A DNA stretch of 64,000 bases from Sindora glabra (taxonomy: Eukaryota > Streptophyta > Magnoliopsida > Fabales > Fabaceae). The position numbers and the translations under genes are program-made. The stretch lies in contig CM035235.1 in assembly GCA_020226215.1 (NCBI GenBank), positions 42,069,352 through 42,133,351 on the forward strand, written 5' to 3'. Under the pieces are notes generated by a model. The model did no database searches, was not told where the DNA came from, and saw nothing but the letters and a program-made list of their open reading frames with translations. Each line of letters opens with the position of its first letter. Position 1 is the stretch's first letter. Below are positions 25,276 to 37,490 of the stretch, piece after piece.

Positions 25276-26209
25276 GATTACATTTAATTTACGGAATCTT
25301 ACTTTTCAATAAAGTGTACATTCCTGATAACGTGATTCTCAAATATATGATTTATGAGAATGTAAGATTTTTATGTCTGGCTCAATATAGATATTTTTGA
25401 GATTTTTTTTACATTCTTAGACATATTATATTATTATATTTGGTTCACACTTTATATTCTTAGGAATCTTATTATTTTTTCAAAAAGCACTCTTATCAAT
25501 TTTCTTTGTTATAAATTATAGATTTAATTAAAAATATATGAATAAATACTTTTAAAATTTTAATAAATTAATAATTTAAATTCTATTTTATTAAAATCTA
25601 ATAAATAATTTAATATATAAAATATTAAAATTTTTAAGAATTTGAATTTGAATTTTTATATAATTAATTATATAAAATAAATAAGTAATTTCTCCATTGT
25701 TGACAAGAAACTTTTGTTTTCTTTGAAATGAAAATAGGAGAGAAAGAAGAGAAATAATACTTTTTAAGTTTAAATTGAAAAGAAAATAAATTTTTTTTAA
25801 ATAATTAAAATATAATAATCACATATTTTATCTTTAAATGTTCTTTTTTCATCCTTTTTTCATTTAAATAAGAGAAGAAATTAAGTATTTATTTATTTTA
25901 TCAATAAATATTTTATATAAAAATATTATTTATATATATGTATAAAGAGATGACATATCACTTATATTGATGATTAAAAAATAATATCTAAAAATTTGAA
26001 AATATGAAAAATTAATTTTTAATTTTTAATTCTTAAATAAGTTAGAAAATCAACATTTTGAATCAATCCTAATCTAATCTATTAATTATTCAAATTATAT
26101 GAATTAATTCACATATAATCTAAATTCGTATAATTTCAACTAAAATCTATATAAAATATTTCATATTTATATTATATTATTATTAGCTTTCAATGTTATA
26201 TTTCAAATT

Positions 26210-26251
<42 letters not shown>

Positions 26252-27395
26252 AAACAAGTTATCATTTTAATATAAAATTTTAATTGAATTAATTATATAT
26301 TATATTTTTATAAAAATGTTTAAAAATTTAAATTTATTTATTTAAATTTTATTAATATTTTTATATTGAAATTTAAGAATCATATTTCAAATTAAATATA
26401 AATAAATCAAATTTTGGTTAATAACTCACTTCTAATGTATAGAATGTTAAAAAATTGTTGTTTATAAAATTAAAGGGATAATTTTAAAATAAATACAAAA
26501 AATTAAATTTCAACACTTCATAACTTTTTCTTTCATTATATATAAACTATTTTTATGTTAACAATAAAAAAGTAATAAATATGTATGAGGCATGAGTTAA
26601 AATATTGATTAAGTTAATTAAAATAATAAGTTCATACCACACTTAATATAATGTTAGACGGACTATATCACATTTTCCAGTGGAACCAGAAACTCTGACT
26701 TAAGGTTGAAAGCCGATTATAATTAAATTAAATTTTAATTTTATCTATAGTAAAAAATTATTTAGAGAATTATAATTTTTTAATAATTTTGATTTAAGAT
26801 ATTATAATTTTTTTATAAATTAAATATAAAAATTATAAAACTTTAAATAAAATTATAGAAATTTATTTTTAAAAGTTATAACACAAATTATTTATACTTT
26901 TAAAAGTTGGAATTTAGAATTTATTTATTTGTTTAATATAATTATCTTTGTTATCATGCAAAAAAATAAAAATAAAAAATATAAGTTAAAAGTGAAAAAA
27001 AAAAATTTTCAAACTAAATTAGAATTGAAATATAGAAATTACCATTTTTTACTTATTTAGTATAATTATACTTGTTATCATAAAAAAATAATAAACAAGA
27101 AATATAAGTTAAAATTAAAAAATAAAAATAAAAAAATTTTAGAATAAATGAGAGTATAGAAGAATACAGATAAAATTATCTTTTAATTTTAGTATCAATA
27201 TTCCCATAAGATGGAAATCTGAGATACCCACCTCTCCATGAAAATATTTGAAGGGAAAGTTAAGCTCTAAAATATTCCAGGAAATATTACATTCCCGGGT
27301 AAACTTTTTGAAATTTTGAATCAAATATAAAAATGTAATATTCCCATGAAATATTTCTGAGAATATGAAAAATATTTCGTAAATCAAATGCCTTC
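25276..27395. mobile_element. Non-autonomous TIR element upstream of F-box copy 2
   Basis: Absent at the corresponding place of copy 3. Its ends are imperfect inverted repeats: GATTACATTTAATTTACGGA at the left and the complement of GAAGGCATTTGATTTACGAA at the right. TTA flanks both sides (25273-25275 and 27396-27398). TTA/TAA target duplications fit PIF/Harbinger-type elements, but no transposase is present, so the superfamily is a guess. The interior is very AT-rich and non-coding, with (AT)n at 26214-26248. Confidence 0.6.
26214..26248. repeat. (AT)n microsatellite
   Basis: Uninterrupted AT dinucleotide run inside the TIR element. Confidence 0.9.
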
Positions 27396-27859
27396 TTAAA
27401 TCTTAAGAAACTAAGTTCCTTTAATGGGCTTTGCTAATCTATAGAATTGGCTTGAGAAGTAGATTTAAAGGGAAAAATTGGGTCGATACTATTTGTTGCA
27501 ATAAATTGCAACAAGATATCTCAAGTTCAATTTCTTTTATTTAAGTCCACTTACAAATAATAAATTACTATAAAGCCTAGAAAACTAAAACGACACACTT
27601 ATAGCACGTTACAAAACGAACAAAACCATCGAAACAAAAACCATCGAATCCTATATGATCATTGTGCAGTCCCAATGAAGTAACTTGACAAACAAACTTA
27701 GCCAACACTATACCATCAAAAATTAGTATTTTTAGCTTTTAGTAACTTTCAACCAGCGCCAAATAATAACTTTACACAAATTGACATCATCAAAATGGGT
27801 CATCAGTAGGTAAACCTTACACTCTTTTAAATAGTTTATATATATAGATTATCTTAGCC

Positions 27860-29060
27860 TTAACTTTACAGAAAATGTTACTATTTGTAGATATATATAT
27901 ATATATATGTTGAAATAAAATTCTAGAAGTAAGAATGATGAACATGCATGTCACTATTTTATTACATGTTACTATCACTAATCCCACATAATAATTATTT
28001 GTACACGTAATCGATATGTTACTATCAAGAATCTTCGTGTTGCTATTTATATAACAAACAGAAACATTGAAGCACACAAGTTGTTTTGTTTTTAGCATGT
28101 TGTTCACATGGAAGCAAACAAAAGCATGTTACTTTTTTTATTTCAAACAAAAACATGCAATTCAACACGTTATTTGTGGATTATATCTCATAATGAAATG
28201 ATCAATTAAACAGAGGTGTGGGCTGCTTCTCCTTCCTTATGTGTCAAAGAAATAAAGTAAGTGCACCAAAAAAGAATAAGAACTGGAACTTCAATCTTAA
28301 CTTCATCACTCCATTTTCAATCCAAACATCATAATGAAAATTGCTATTATTATGTTATTTTAGTAATGTTACTATTTGTATGACAAAGAAAAACATAAAA
28401 GCACACATGTTGAAAATGTACATGTTTTGTATTCTTTAGTATCATATTACTGTTTGCATATCAAACAGTAACATATAATCCCTTATGTTGTCTTAACATT
28501 ATATCTTATAAAGAAACTTTAGTTTTAACTCGATCAATTCATTTTCCAGTGCAAACATCATCATGGCAGTACATATCTTATTTTACCACAATTTAATCTT
28601 ACTTTTTCCACTAATGTTACTATCTGATGCAACAAAGTTGTCTAAATAATAACATGCACAATGATTATGTTTTCTTATAAAGAATTTTAATTTTACTTGA
28701 TCAATCCATCTTGAGTTTAAAGATCAGCATGGCAGTCCTTATATTATTTTTACGCACCTTAATTTATCTTTTCCAATGATATTACTATTTGGCACCAAAT
28801 AATAACCAAACAGTAACACGTAAATAATTGAGCAATTTTTAATGAAAGATAGTAACATATCATGTTATGCTTTAAATCTCTACATGTCATTGTTCCATGT
28901 AAAATAGTAACATGCACAATGATTCTCAATGATGATTAAGAAGCACTTTTAACTACAGGAGTATTTCGTATTTTTAGCACAATGTTACTATTTGCATCGC
29001 TAATAGTAACATCATTTTTTCATTGATGTTACTATCTTGCATGAAATAGTAATGTAACAT
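27860..29060. repeat. Palindromic ATGTTACTATTTG repeat field
   Basis: More than a dozen copies of ATGTTACTATTTG or its complement CAAATAGTAACAT occur here, several as facing pairs separated by 5-20 bases (near 28440-28475, 28785-28820, 28980-29010 and 29025-29060). Each pair can form a hairpin. The motif continues sparsely into the transposase fragment (29355-29390). Confidence 0.8.
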
Positions 29061-29124
29061 TGTCAAATTTTTAGTCTAATTTATGATAAATTTGACCAAA
29101 GCATTTTTCTTTATCCCTAAATAG

Positions 29125-29669
29125 AAAAGCAATAGAACAACTACCACCTTCATTTTTGTATTCTTAACATAATCAAACAAAAAGCCTCTCTCAATTGAAT
29201 ACTTGCACAATATATTCCTAAACTTAACACTACCATCACAGAGCCTCTGACCAACATGGCTGATTGTACTTGACTATGAATCAAACAATAAAACCCTCTC
29301 ACTATTTGAAAAATGTAAACTTGCAATCAAAGACTCATCACACTCCATCACATTCGAAATAGTAACATGTCTTTGTGAAATAGCAACACTATCATAGAGC
29401 AAATGTGATATAGAACTCAAACTAATATTAACATTCAAATTCACATATTTCAAATCTGAAATATGAACCAAGTCAATCATAATTTCTAGTTTTAACTTAT
29501 TCCTCAGCAAACAAATGGGATGACTAGGAAGAGAATACAACAATGAAAAGTCATCGACAAATAGATCCTTAAAATTCACACATAACATCCAAAATAAATC
29601 ATCATAATTTGTACTAGTGTCAATCTTCAATACCATAGTTTCACCCCTACACTTACATACAAGTAACAT
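29125..29669 (-). pseudogene. MuDR-like transposase N-terminus, broken
   Basis: The open part (29274-29669) shows the N-terminal fold typical of plant MULE transposases: KIDTSTNYDDLFWMLCVNFK, FSLLYSLPSHPICLLRN and IMIDLVHISDLKYVNLNV. A TAG at 29274-29276 interrupts the frame. The same frame then continues into the MuDR domain, ISHVGQRLCDG, KFRNILCKYSIERGFLFDYV and KNTKMKVVVV. The pattern matches the family's usual VG..F.....F...L..Y.I..G. The zinc-cysteine part, the DDE catalytic domain and the SWIM finger are absent. Non-functional remnant. Confidence 0.75.
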
Positions 29670-30008
29670 ACACTATTTCATTGATAAAAAATCACAATGA
29701 CCTAATAACAATGTAATTGAAAAAAAAGAAGTGATCAACAAATGCAATGAAGATAAAAAAAATATAGGAGATTAGTTAACTATAAACATTGAACAAGGAT
29801 CGAGATCCAAAATAGACACATAAAGCATTAAAATTGGATGGGTTACAATAGAAAATCTTGCATAAAAAGGATAAAAATGGAAAATAATTAAAAAGGGTAT
29901 TTTAGAAATATAATAGTAATAATTTATAAAATCTGTACCTTTTTAAAATAAAGATCAATCACCTCTTTGAAAGAAAGTCCAAGAAGTGATACTACAATGC
30001 AATTTACC

Positions 30009-30236
30009 ATAAATATAAATTGATTTTTTTTAAATAGAAGAATCATTAAATTACTAAACACAAAGATTCAAATCTAATCTTATGTGCAACGGAAGACATA
30101 AATCTTTTAAAGAACATCAAATGTTACTTGAATTAAAGCATTCATTAAATATAAATTAATTTTGTAAACTAGATAATTGAGATCTAATTAGTGATTTTGT
30201 ATTACATATACTTAATTAATTAGTTTAGCTGACAAA
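30009..30236. repeat. Shared upstream block, piece between MULE and Helitron
   Basis: Matches 50425-50621: AAATTACTAAACACA / CATTACTAAATACA and AATTGAGATCTAATTAGT. It ends at the ACAAA that borders the Helitron. Confidence 0.7.
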
Positions 30237-32385
30237 TCTTTATATTATATATTAGCCATAATATTACTTACTTCTTATTATAACAAGTATCATTTTTATA
30301 ATTTGTCACTTGTTAATTTATCTTTTCTTTAATGAAAAGTCAATTTATCATGTCTTCTCTATATAAAAGATAAATTATGAAACAAAAAATAATTTCCTTA
30401 TATTTATTAGTCACCAATTATAAATATAAAATTACTGATTTTTTTTTCATTTACCCTTCTAATATTAAATCAATTTTCAATAAAAATTTGAATTTGAATA
30501 TCTATTTATCACTAGAATTCATAACTACCTATTTATTTTATTCTTATAAAAAATTTTCTAAATTATATTTATTTTTTTCTTCTTTTCTTTCCCCACCTTC
30601 AATCACTTCAAAGTTATCATTTTATCTAAGATAAGAGTTTTTATCTTTATATTCAATATCTGTAAATTTACAACTATATACTTATTTTATTCTCATAAAA
30701 AGTTTCCTAAATTATATTTAACTTTTGTTTTTTTCCCTCTTTGCCTTCAATCACTTTAAAAGTTATCATTTTCTCTAAACAAGAGTTTTCTTCTTCATTT
30801 TCATCACTACTTTTGACCTTTTTGCAGATATTTAAATCAAAGTTCCAATCATTTAAATTCCTTTCTATGATTTCTTTTACTTCTTTTTTATATTATTGTT
30901 ATTGTAGCCTGATTGTTCTTTTTTTTTTGTTATGAATGCTTTATTTTATTGGATTTCTACTTTTCAAGAAAAAACTCGTAGATCGATTAGTTCTCATTTG
31001 TTTAATGGATGTATAAAGCTAGAAAAGCATGCATTTTTAATAGTTTAACTATTTCACACTATTTAGTAGAAAAAACACAATTTTGCACAATTTTGGAGGA
31101 AATTATGGAAAGAGAGAAACTATGACCATGCAAATATATAAACTATCAGTTATAAAATTTATAAATTTGTAGTTAAAATATATATATATATATGAATAGG
31201 TCATTTTTTATTACTTTAGTTTTTTATGAAAATATTGAGACTAACAAATGTAATATTTTCTATTTTAAAATTTAAAATTTATTTTATCTCTATTGTTATT
31301 TAATTTTATTTGAATATTTTTTATTTTTTATCTTCATTTAATTTGTTTATAATTTTTTTATCCTTATCTTCATCTCATTTTACATCCAATTTAAAATTTG
31401 TAAATGTTCATTTATAATACACTTTCCCTTCATCTTTATTTGATAAAATTACCATTTGCTTCAATAAACAAATGAACAATTCCACTTGTACCTATTAGTA
31501 TTTTTTAGCCAAAAGCTATTCCACTCTTCCTTGTGAATTAAAAAAATGTAAAATAATTGATATCAAAACATTGAATTTTAATTAACATATATGTCATAAT
31601 TTATGAATTTTAATGAGTTATTTATAATATAAAATTATTACTTTCAAAAGTTTATGTTATTTTGTAACATGATAAATAAAAAACATATTACTATCAAAAA
31701 ACCTATTCTTGTTGTAAATTATGTTATTAAATATTAATATTAATTATAATAATTATTTTGAAAAATAGTATTTAATTCATGCAATGTTTAAATTCAAAAT
31801 CAATTACTTACTTAAATGTTGGGTAAAATAAGTGAAGAAATGACTTTTTTTCCCATTAATTTTTTTTATTTTTATTTTATTAGATACTTTCTCTTTCAAA
31901 TATCTTAGAGCAGTAGATATGACTTTTATTTCTTACAGTTATTCGCTATATATTAGTCTATTTTTATCTAATCCTTTTTATAAATAATTAATATATAATT
32001 ATAATATTATATTATTAAAATAAATATTCATCCATGATATAAAATTATTACTTTTAAAAGTTTATTTTATACTATAATATGGTAAATAAAAATATATTCT
32101 CATTAAAAAAATCTATTCTTATTATAAATGATATTATTAAATATTTGATATTAATGATAATAATTATATTGAAAAATGATATCTAATTAATGTGATATTT
32201 AAATTAAAAAAATTACTTACTCAAATATTAAACAAAATTAATAGAGATATGACTCTTTTTTAAAATAGTTTGCTATATATTAATTAAAATTTATCTAATT
32301 CTTTTATAGATGATTAATATATAATTATAATATTATATTATTAAAACAAATATTTATGCGTGCAACGCAGAGGTGACATCCTAGT
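30237..32385. mobile_element. Non-autonomous Helitron
   Basis: Block 3 preserves the empty site (ACAAA then TTTTA at 50617-50626). Here the same site is split after ACAAA by 2149 bp that start TCTTTATATTATATATTAG and end CTAGT, followed by T. A TC start, a CTRRT end and insertion between A and T without target duplication are the Helitron hallmarks. A hairpin with stem TGCGT/ACGCA and loop GCA (32357-32369) lies 11 nt before the terminal CTAGT. There is no Rep/helicase coding sequence; the interior is AT-rich. Confidence 0.85.
31631..32345. repeat. Diverged tandem duplication at the Helitron 3' end
   Basis: Two units share AAAATTATTACTTT (31631 and 32041), TTAATATATAATTATAATAT and TATTATTAAAA. 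The first unit has about 80 extra bases. Only the second carries the hairpin and CTAGT end. Confidence 0.65.
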
Positions 32386-33633
32386 TTTATAATATAGATC
32401 GTGATGATTAGGAAAACGGGAAACAATAGAGAAGATTTTGAGTAGATAAAAACACAATAAATCAACACTAAACCTCCATGAGGATTTTTTTTTTAAATTA
32501 GTTTCACACAAAATTAAACAAATTCAACTTTTTAATTTTTTTTAATTTATTAAACTCGTAAAAATATAAGAAAATGGCTTTATTATATCGACTTACCAAC
32601 ATCGCTAGTTTTTGAAGTTTGACAGCCTTTTTCTTTTTTTCTAATTTTAATCTCCGAATATATAAGTAAATTGCATGTAATCGTTATAAATATAATACTC
32701 TCAATTGAAAACCAAATTGATAATATCTGTTAAATTATGGGTTGAAAAAAATGTTAGCAAATACACGGACAACCCATGAATAACGAATCGATTCGCACAA
32801 GCTACAGTGCGGTATATTTGCAAAACAATACGCTACAATGAACTAAGGAAAATGATTAATCACGTGAATCCTCGTTCCGAATTTCACCCGAAGATGCTTT
32901 TAATAAAAAATTTCTTTGTTTTAGATTTTAAATGAGGCCCTACGATCATTCAACATATCATCTTGTATTCCTTTTTAGGCTATTTTGGACCTTATTTAAA
33001 TGATTGCTTTCAGGTGATATAGCATCATTCATGAACTAATTCTTTTTATAAAAAAAATATTAAAATTCGGAAGACAATTTCAATGAATATAAATTATAAT
33101 GATTTAGTTCCATATTTGAAAAAAAATCGTTAATATTTAAATAATTAATTATAAATATAAGTTTATTAAGCTTGATTAATCAATTAAAAATCTATTATAA
33201 GATTATTTTAGTCATAGTCAATTAAATCTTTTATATAGAATTATAAACTTTTTAAAAATCTCTTCCCTACGACTTAAACTCCTTTTCACCCACTATATAT
33301 TCATATCTGCAGCAATGACTGAGTTTCCTATTTGAATAAGAAGTCTTTAATATTTAAAAAATAAATTATAAATATAATTATATTAAAATTGAAGACTTAT
33401 CAAATAAAAATTATTTATAAGATTATCTAAGTTATTTGAATTTATTAATTGTTTTACCCTCTTATGTTTTATATTTAATGTTATTGGTGATGAAAAATTA
33501 TCTTCATTTTTTTGTAAATAATGAATATTATGTAAATTTTTATGCATATATGTCAAAGTGAATCAATAGTATTTTTACACATACTGTGCACCTAACTTAA
33601 TGTACGGACTAAACCTACCTACCACAGATCAAA

Positions 33634-33708
<75 letters not shown>

Positions 33709-34354
33709 TAGTATACTGTGAATGAAATAACCCCCGTTGAAAATGTGCAAATCAAGTTCAACATTTGAAATCTAATTATTTGGAATCCACTTGTTCTGAT
33801 AGATCAATTGATTTATGAATTTTTTTTTTTCGGAGGGATCCTAGGATAATGGAATGGTTACGCGTTTGTAGTAATATTTGAAGATTTTTCCCACATTTTT
33901 CCGTAAAATAGAAATCTTCAGGGGAAGGATGGAGCGGTATTAGGGAGATAGCATATTTCACAAAGAACCAAAAATTACATGTGAATTCTATGGAGATCCA
34001 AGGATTTCAAAATCCGAAGTGATCAGTGGTGATTTTATAAATTGTTATATTAAAGTTATTTAATTACATCCTTTAAAAAATGGATAATTACAATTAAATA
34101 ATTTTAATCTGATAATTTCAGAATTTTACACATTGTATCAAGTTTCAAAATTTTAAGGGTACCATAGGAAGCAACAAAATTTTAAATTATTATGAATATA
34201 ACAACCTCATTGTTAAGGTGTATTACAAGACAAAAAAAAATTGTTAAGTTGTATTATAAATAAAACAAACAACTAGCTTTTTATTTGTTGGGTTATTTTT
34301 TTATTTTTTATCGCATGTCATATTTCTTATGTCCATATATTTTATCTAAAAGGC
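32386..34354. repeat. Shared upstream block of F-box block 2
   Basis: Colinear with 50622-52235. Shared words include GATTAGGAAAACG, ATCGCTAGTTTTT, GACAGCCTTTTT, CCTACGACTTAAACT and GGAGGGATCCTAGGA. The minus strand near 33776-33960 gives KYAISLIPLHPSPEDFYFT, matched by KYAIYLMPLHPFPEDFLFY in block 3. This might be a leader exon or simply DNA duplicated recently. No gene is called. Confidence 0.7.
33638..33706. repeat. (AT)n microsatellite, about 34 units
   Basis: Pure AT run in block 2. The paralogous spot in block 3 has no AT run and instead a 2 x 48-bp duplication (51583-51678). Confidence 0.95.
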
Positions 34355-35804
34355 ATGACTATAAAAATGTAGATAGACATCAGTTATTTAGCATATTAGA
34401 TGTCAGATTTGTACCATCATATTATCAATCGTTGTAGTATATATTGTACAATGCTAGTTACAAAACCATTATAGAAAAATAATACGACATTGGTTACCTA
34501 AAAAATAAGTTGTCATCATTTCATGTAAATCACATTACTTGGTAACTAGTGACATTTAAAGATGTCAATTTTCAATTGATAATTGCCGCTAAAACTTATA
34601 TTTCAATATCAATTTATTTTATTAACGAATATAGATTGTTGAATATGTCACTATAGTAATTTACATAACTGACGTTATATTACATTCCCCCCACCTCTAA
34701 AATGAAAACTTGAAAATCCATTTGCCTACACCTTCTCCATTCTATACCATATTTCATGAAACATCTTATTGCATTTCTATCAACATGAAATACATACAAA
34801 ACCCCAAAGCCATAATAATACAATTTTATACATATAAACCTCATATTGAACCAAAAGTAATGTATATTTCATCTTAATTATAGTACACAATTCTAAATTC
34901 AGCATACACAATTCATAACAAATAAATAACCTTTTTTTCCTCTATATCAATTCCATCTAGTTACTTATATATGTGATAAAAGAACACCTAATGGGTTGCA
35001 CTATTAAATGATATACATCTAAAGCTTTAAACTATAAGGGAACAAAGTAAGCAAATAAAAATTTGAGTATTGCAACAATTTCAAAGAAAAGATTTATCAT
35101 GATGGAAGAAAAATTAGCTTCTAATTTGTTGTAGATATCATTCTTTCCAAATATATTTAATTCATTATTGTGCATCTCTGAAATGGTCCTAGATTATTCA
35201 AATGTATATTTCAACATACTATATAAATTAAGAAACAATTTTGTATGTAAACATAACTTAAAAGAAAGAGGATAATAGTATCTTGAACTTGTTGTAAAGG
35301 AAATTTATTTGAAAGGATCGTCAATCTATATCCCTTCCCTATGATCTTGATACATATAAAACTCCTCCAAATTGCCATTATGAATAATTAAAGGTAGTCC
35401 TAATGAGAAAAGGGTGTGTCTTTAACATTAGAGGCTACATCTTCTTCATTCCTACCACTAAAAATTTGTCTTTTCCCTTGATAAACTACAAGCCACTTGT
35501 TTTTAAATAGGTCTGATACATAGAAAACTTGTTTTGTTTAGGATGTCATTCTAAATAACTCCTACTTATAACAATTCTTACTAAGATGCACCAACGTGAA
35601 TCCTAACTCATCAACTTAGATGCTATTATTATTCTTCAAACACTTAAATCAAAAGATAGGCTTCTTAAATTAGATGTAATCAAGCTCCTATATGTTTTCA
35701 ATGACCTTCTAATGTAAGATTGTAACATAGATGGGTTTTTGTCTTTAGCATTGGAGACATGCATTGCTTGAGCCATTTAAGTAACTCTACTATTTTACAT
35801 GGTT

Positions 35805-35809
35805 CTTCT
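35805..35809. repeat. Target site duplication, left (CTTCT)
   Basis: CTTCT immediately before the TGTTGG start of the solo LTR; identical to 37486-37490. Confidence 0.85.
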
Positions 35810-37485
35810 TGTTGGTGTGTGTGTCCTAGTAGCCAATCATAAAGATGATTGTAATAATACACAATATATTATATTTTATTTTAGGCAATGTAATTATTAT
35901 ATTTTATTTTATTTTTTTTATTCTGCATAGTTTATAACTTAATGTAATAATTGTCCCTAGAATAGTTTTACTATTCCTAAAGTGTCTCTATTCAAGTATT
36001 ATTGTGAAAAGGGTAGTAATAATACATCGAGACTAGCATGTATAGTGATTGATGATTATGAGTCATGGATATATAATATCAAGTCAATACATGAGTACAT
36101 TGTTAGTGAACAAATGTACTGGACTGGCCCGCAATGAGAAAACTACATGAATTGTCATATGTCATTAGTTATTCTCATGTGACCATAATGCACGTAGTCT
36201 TTTAACTTGAAGTCACTATGGTTCCTTACATGAAAAGTCACACACTTTAATGTCACCCTGTATTACCTTTAACCAAGATGTGTTGTAGGACATTGATTGG
36301 GTGTATCATGAATCATGCAAAGAGATGTAAGTGATGTAGATGGGAATTTTATTCCTATTACATACTAGGAATGATATCCATAGGCCCCTTGACTGAGTGA
36401 GATTAAGAAATGTATGACTATGCTCAAATAGGATCAATATGAGATATTGATCATTTGTTTATATTAGTCTACACAGTATCAAGAAAAAAATTGAATATAA
36501 ATAAGATGACGCATTCCATGCCTCTAATTTGATTTAGATATTATTACAAAAAAGACTATGTTGCAAAGTATTATTCACACATTTAAGTAAATATTGAGTC
36601 ATATATATTTTTACTACTTAGGTGGTAGTGATGTATTACTAGATACCGCTCACTATCTATGGTCCAGAAATGAGCTATTACTAATATAATAAAAACTTAC
36701 AAGATCACATAAAAGGAATAGAAATGAGATAATAATTAATTAGGCTTTAATTAGACTAAAATCCAATTAATTGGGCTTATTTTTATGCATATATATATTA
36801 TTAAAATAATAATATATTTTTCACATAATAAATATGGTTATTATGAGATATTATTTAATATTAAAATAATATCATATAATTATATTATTAGATATTAGAT
36901 AATTATATTATGAGATAATATTATTTTTTTATATTTGATAACTATATGCTATTTTAATATTGGATATTTATATTATGAGATAATATTATTATCTAATATT
37001 AGATAATTAATGGATAAGTCCTATCTCTCCTCACTCTTTTTATAATAAGGATAAGGTAATAGTTATTAAGTGATTTTAGGATTCTGAAAGTATTATCCTA
37101 GTAAGACTAAGAATGTTATATCCCTTAGTTCTATAAAAGGAAGTTGAAGACAACACCTAAAAACACATTAGTTGTCATTAAACCCTAATTCACTCAAAAA
37201 AAATGCACTAATCCTAATCCTAGTAAGAGAGAGACGTATACTAGTAGATTCGTGGAGAGTGAGAAGTCATTATTTACTCCGTATGGATACCGTAAAGATG
37301 TTTTACCTTTGGCTGGCATTTAATTCGTGATTCATCTCGGTCTTTCAAGGATTTGTTCAAAAAGAACATGAGCACACAAAAAGGTAAAACCCTAACATTG
37401 ATTTATGCCCTTTTACATGGATCCTAGGTAGAATTCGGATTAAAATTTTAAATTTCTGTTACGTATGTTGATCTGAAACCTAACA
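35810..37485. mobile_element. Solo LTR (1676 bp)
   Basis: Starts TGTTGGTGTG and ends GAAACCTAACA. The termini are short inverted repeats (TGTTgG / CcTAACA) and are bounded by the perfect 5-bp repeat CTTCT. Removing it rejoins the TNP2 pseudogene as in E3, where CTTCTTTCAT is continuous (53670-53680). A TATA box (TATAAAA, 37132-37138) lies about 350 bp before the 3' end, as expected for U3/R. There is no primer binding site or internal region, so it arose by LTR-LTR recombination. The superfamily is not decided by the sequence seen. Confidence 0.85.
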
Positions 37486-37490
37486 CTTCT
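37486..37490. repeat. Target site duplication, right (CTTCT)
   Basis: CTTCT immediately after the CA end of the solo LTR. Confidence 0.85.

Larger units (their letters stand above)
27471..30008 (-). mobile_element. Mutator-like element (MULE), internally rearranged
   Basis: An insertion of about 2.5 kb relative to F-box block 3, where the flanks (27396-27470 and 30009 on) are contiguous near 50420. The right end, read inward, starts GGTAAATTGCATTGTAGTAT, a sequence type common at plant MULE ends. The left end, GGGAAAAATTGGGTCGATAC, is only loosely similar. A MuDR-type transposase N-terminus lies on the minus strand near the right end. The left half is non-coding and full of a palindromic repeat. 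An exact 9-bp target duplication was not found; AGATTTAAA and AAATATAAA flank it approximately. Confidence 0.65.

Noticed and set aside
26214..26248. AT runs as matrix attachment or centromeric signals
   Set aside because: Dinucleotide runs in AT-rich plant DNA are ordinary; there is no higher-order satellite array.
29274..29669. Independent 131-residue gene
   Set aside because: The frame is the N-terminal part of a MULE transposase broken by a TAG; homology continues past the stop.
30377..30935. Plus-strand ORFs inside the Helitron
   Set aside because: Phe/Ser/Leu-rich translations of pyrimidine-rich DNA without Rep, helicase or captured-gene similarity.
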